DNA of 62,686 nucleotides from Hyphomicrobiales bacterium (GTDB lineage Bacteria; Pseudomonadota; Alphaproteobacteria; Rhizobiales; Devosiaceae), in NCBI GenBank assembly GCA_026981645.1, contig JALSII010000037.1, positions 1 to 62,686 of the forward strand. Reading direction: 5' to 3'. The notes beneath the pieces are model-generated. The model saw only the letters and a program-made list of their open reading frames with translations, searched no databases and was not told where the DNA came from. Below are positions 62,174 to 62,686 of the stretch, piece by piece. Each line of letters opens with the position of its first letter. Positions within the stretch are counted from its first letter, which is position 1. A program made the translations under genes and the position numbers.

Positions 62174-62686
62174 CTATGACACGTCAAGTGGCATTGCGTG
62201 TTTATTGCTGTTTTTCAGAAACTTGCGAGCATCCAGCAACATCGCTGCCCTTTGCGCGCCTGTTGCCTTGCGCAGAGGCCCAAGCGTCTTGATTTTCACC
62301 TTTTCAAACCCGCAAAACCCGAGAATTTGTTTACGCAGAATTTTGGACCAACCATCCCCGTAGCCCCAGCGCAGATACCATTCCGGCGTATCTGAAGAAA
62401 TCAGAACATGCGCTGTTTTTCCCTTCAGCAGCTTTTCCGGGAAATCTTTCCCATCAGCATATTTGAAAGCGAAGCCCGGCAGGAGCGTCCGATCGAACAG
62501 ACCCTTCAGCCTTGCAGGCGCAGAACCCCACCAGAGGGGGTGGACAAGAACGAGCTTGTCGCACCAGGCCAGTGCCTCCTGCACGGCTGTCAAATCAGGC
62601 TCCAGCTTTTGAACTTGTCGATATCCTTCCGCCAGATTTGAATCAAACTGCATCTGGGAGAGCCGTAAATACTTCACCTCGGCTCA
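62174..62686 (-). CDS. Flavodoxin-fold NAD(P)H oxidoreductase, partial and possibly interrupted
   Basis: The last 167 codons of a gene whose start lies outside the window. It matches the NAD(P)H quinone oxidoreductase/MdaB-type family: LEPDLTAVQEALAWCDKLV, HPLWWGSAPARLKGLFDR and the HVLISSDTP stretch are the flavin-binding parts. Relatives should have about 30 more N-terminal residues starting with a nucleotide-binding beta strand. In the right frame the codon just before the visible part, 62686-62684, reads TGA, so the gene may be broken or the edge base may be wrong. A short GTG-start version (62677) would lack the flavin loop. Confidence 0.7.

Noticed and set aside
1..62686. CRISPR arrays, insertion sequences, prophage or toxin-antitoxin genes
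   Set aside because: No regularly spaced repeats, transposase, integrase, phage structural or antitoxin-type genes were recognised anywhere in the window.

Overview
The window looks like ordinary chromosome from an alphaproteobacterium, most likely of the Hyphomicrobiales (Rhizobiales). Reasons: a zinc-ribbon gene divergent from ftsE-ftsX, a CpdR-type receiver protein next to lysA, the twin-transmembrane small protein plus PduO-type cobalamin adenosyltransferase pair, the DUF2125-tyrC-hisC neighbourhood, and an alphaproteobacterial chemotaxis set with cheD and a CheT-like gene. The DNA is fairly GC-rich with tightly packed genes and many 4-nt start/stop overlaps. No insertion sequence, prophage, integrase or CRISPR array was seen.

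Layout. 1-4.5 kb: metal and envelope genes (multicopper oxidase, convergent Nramp transporter with a Fur/Mur-like palindrome in front, a small secreted cysteine-pair protein, a Tat-lipoprotein L,D-transpeptidase). 4.6-12.9 kb: tRNA-Leu(CAA) and mixed housekeeping genes (YqaA, DsbB, HNH nuclease, esterase, DNA glycosylase, gluQ, a LysR regulator with a divergent reductase, cobalamin adenosyltransferase, rhomboid). 13.0-15.6 kb: a bufferin-type RiPP cluster: secreted four-cysteine DUF2282 precursor, strong terminator, DUF692 multinuclear iron oxidase, DUF2063 partner and a DoxX membrane protein. 15.7-28.7 kb: TlpA-like thioredoxin, argH, lysA, cpdR, ftsEX, plsC, chaC, tyrosine and histidine biosynthesis genes and a methyltransferase. 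28.8-39.0 kb: gloB, fumC, rpmF, a prenyl synthase, ispG and pyruvate carboxylase. 39.1-43.4 kb: a quaternary-amine (betaine/choline type) ABC transporter with two paralogous binding proteins. 43.6-49.3 kb: a branched-chain amino acid type ABC transporter. 49.4-59.5 kb: a chemotaxis cluster (mcp, cheY, cheB, cheR, cheD, an opposite-strand CheT-like gene, cheW, cheA, cheY, a STAS protein). 59.6-62.7 kb: an acyl-CoA hydrolase of the crotonase family, a homoserine-dehydrogenase-like SAF protein, and a cut-off flavodoxin-fold oxidoreductase.

The most notable system is the bufferin-type cluster. Its logic is readable from the DNA: a secreted cysteine-rich peptide made in excess, because an intrinsic terminator sits between precursor and enzymes, and then two translationally coupled modification proteins and a membrane protein. 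The second is the chemotaxis cluster, where a small gene on the opposite strand carries a CheZ-like DxxxQ motif and shares an acidic-hydrophobic C-terminal tail with CheD. All functions are inferred from sequence reading alone; no database search was run.
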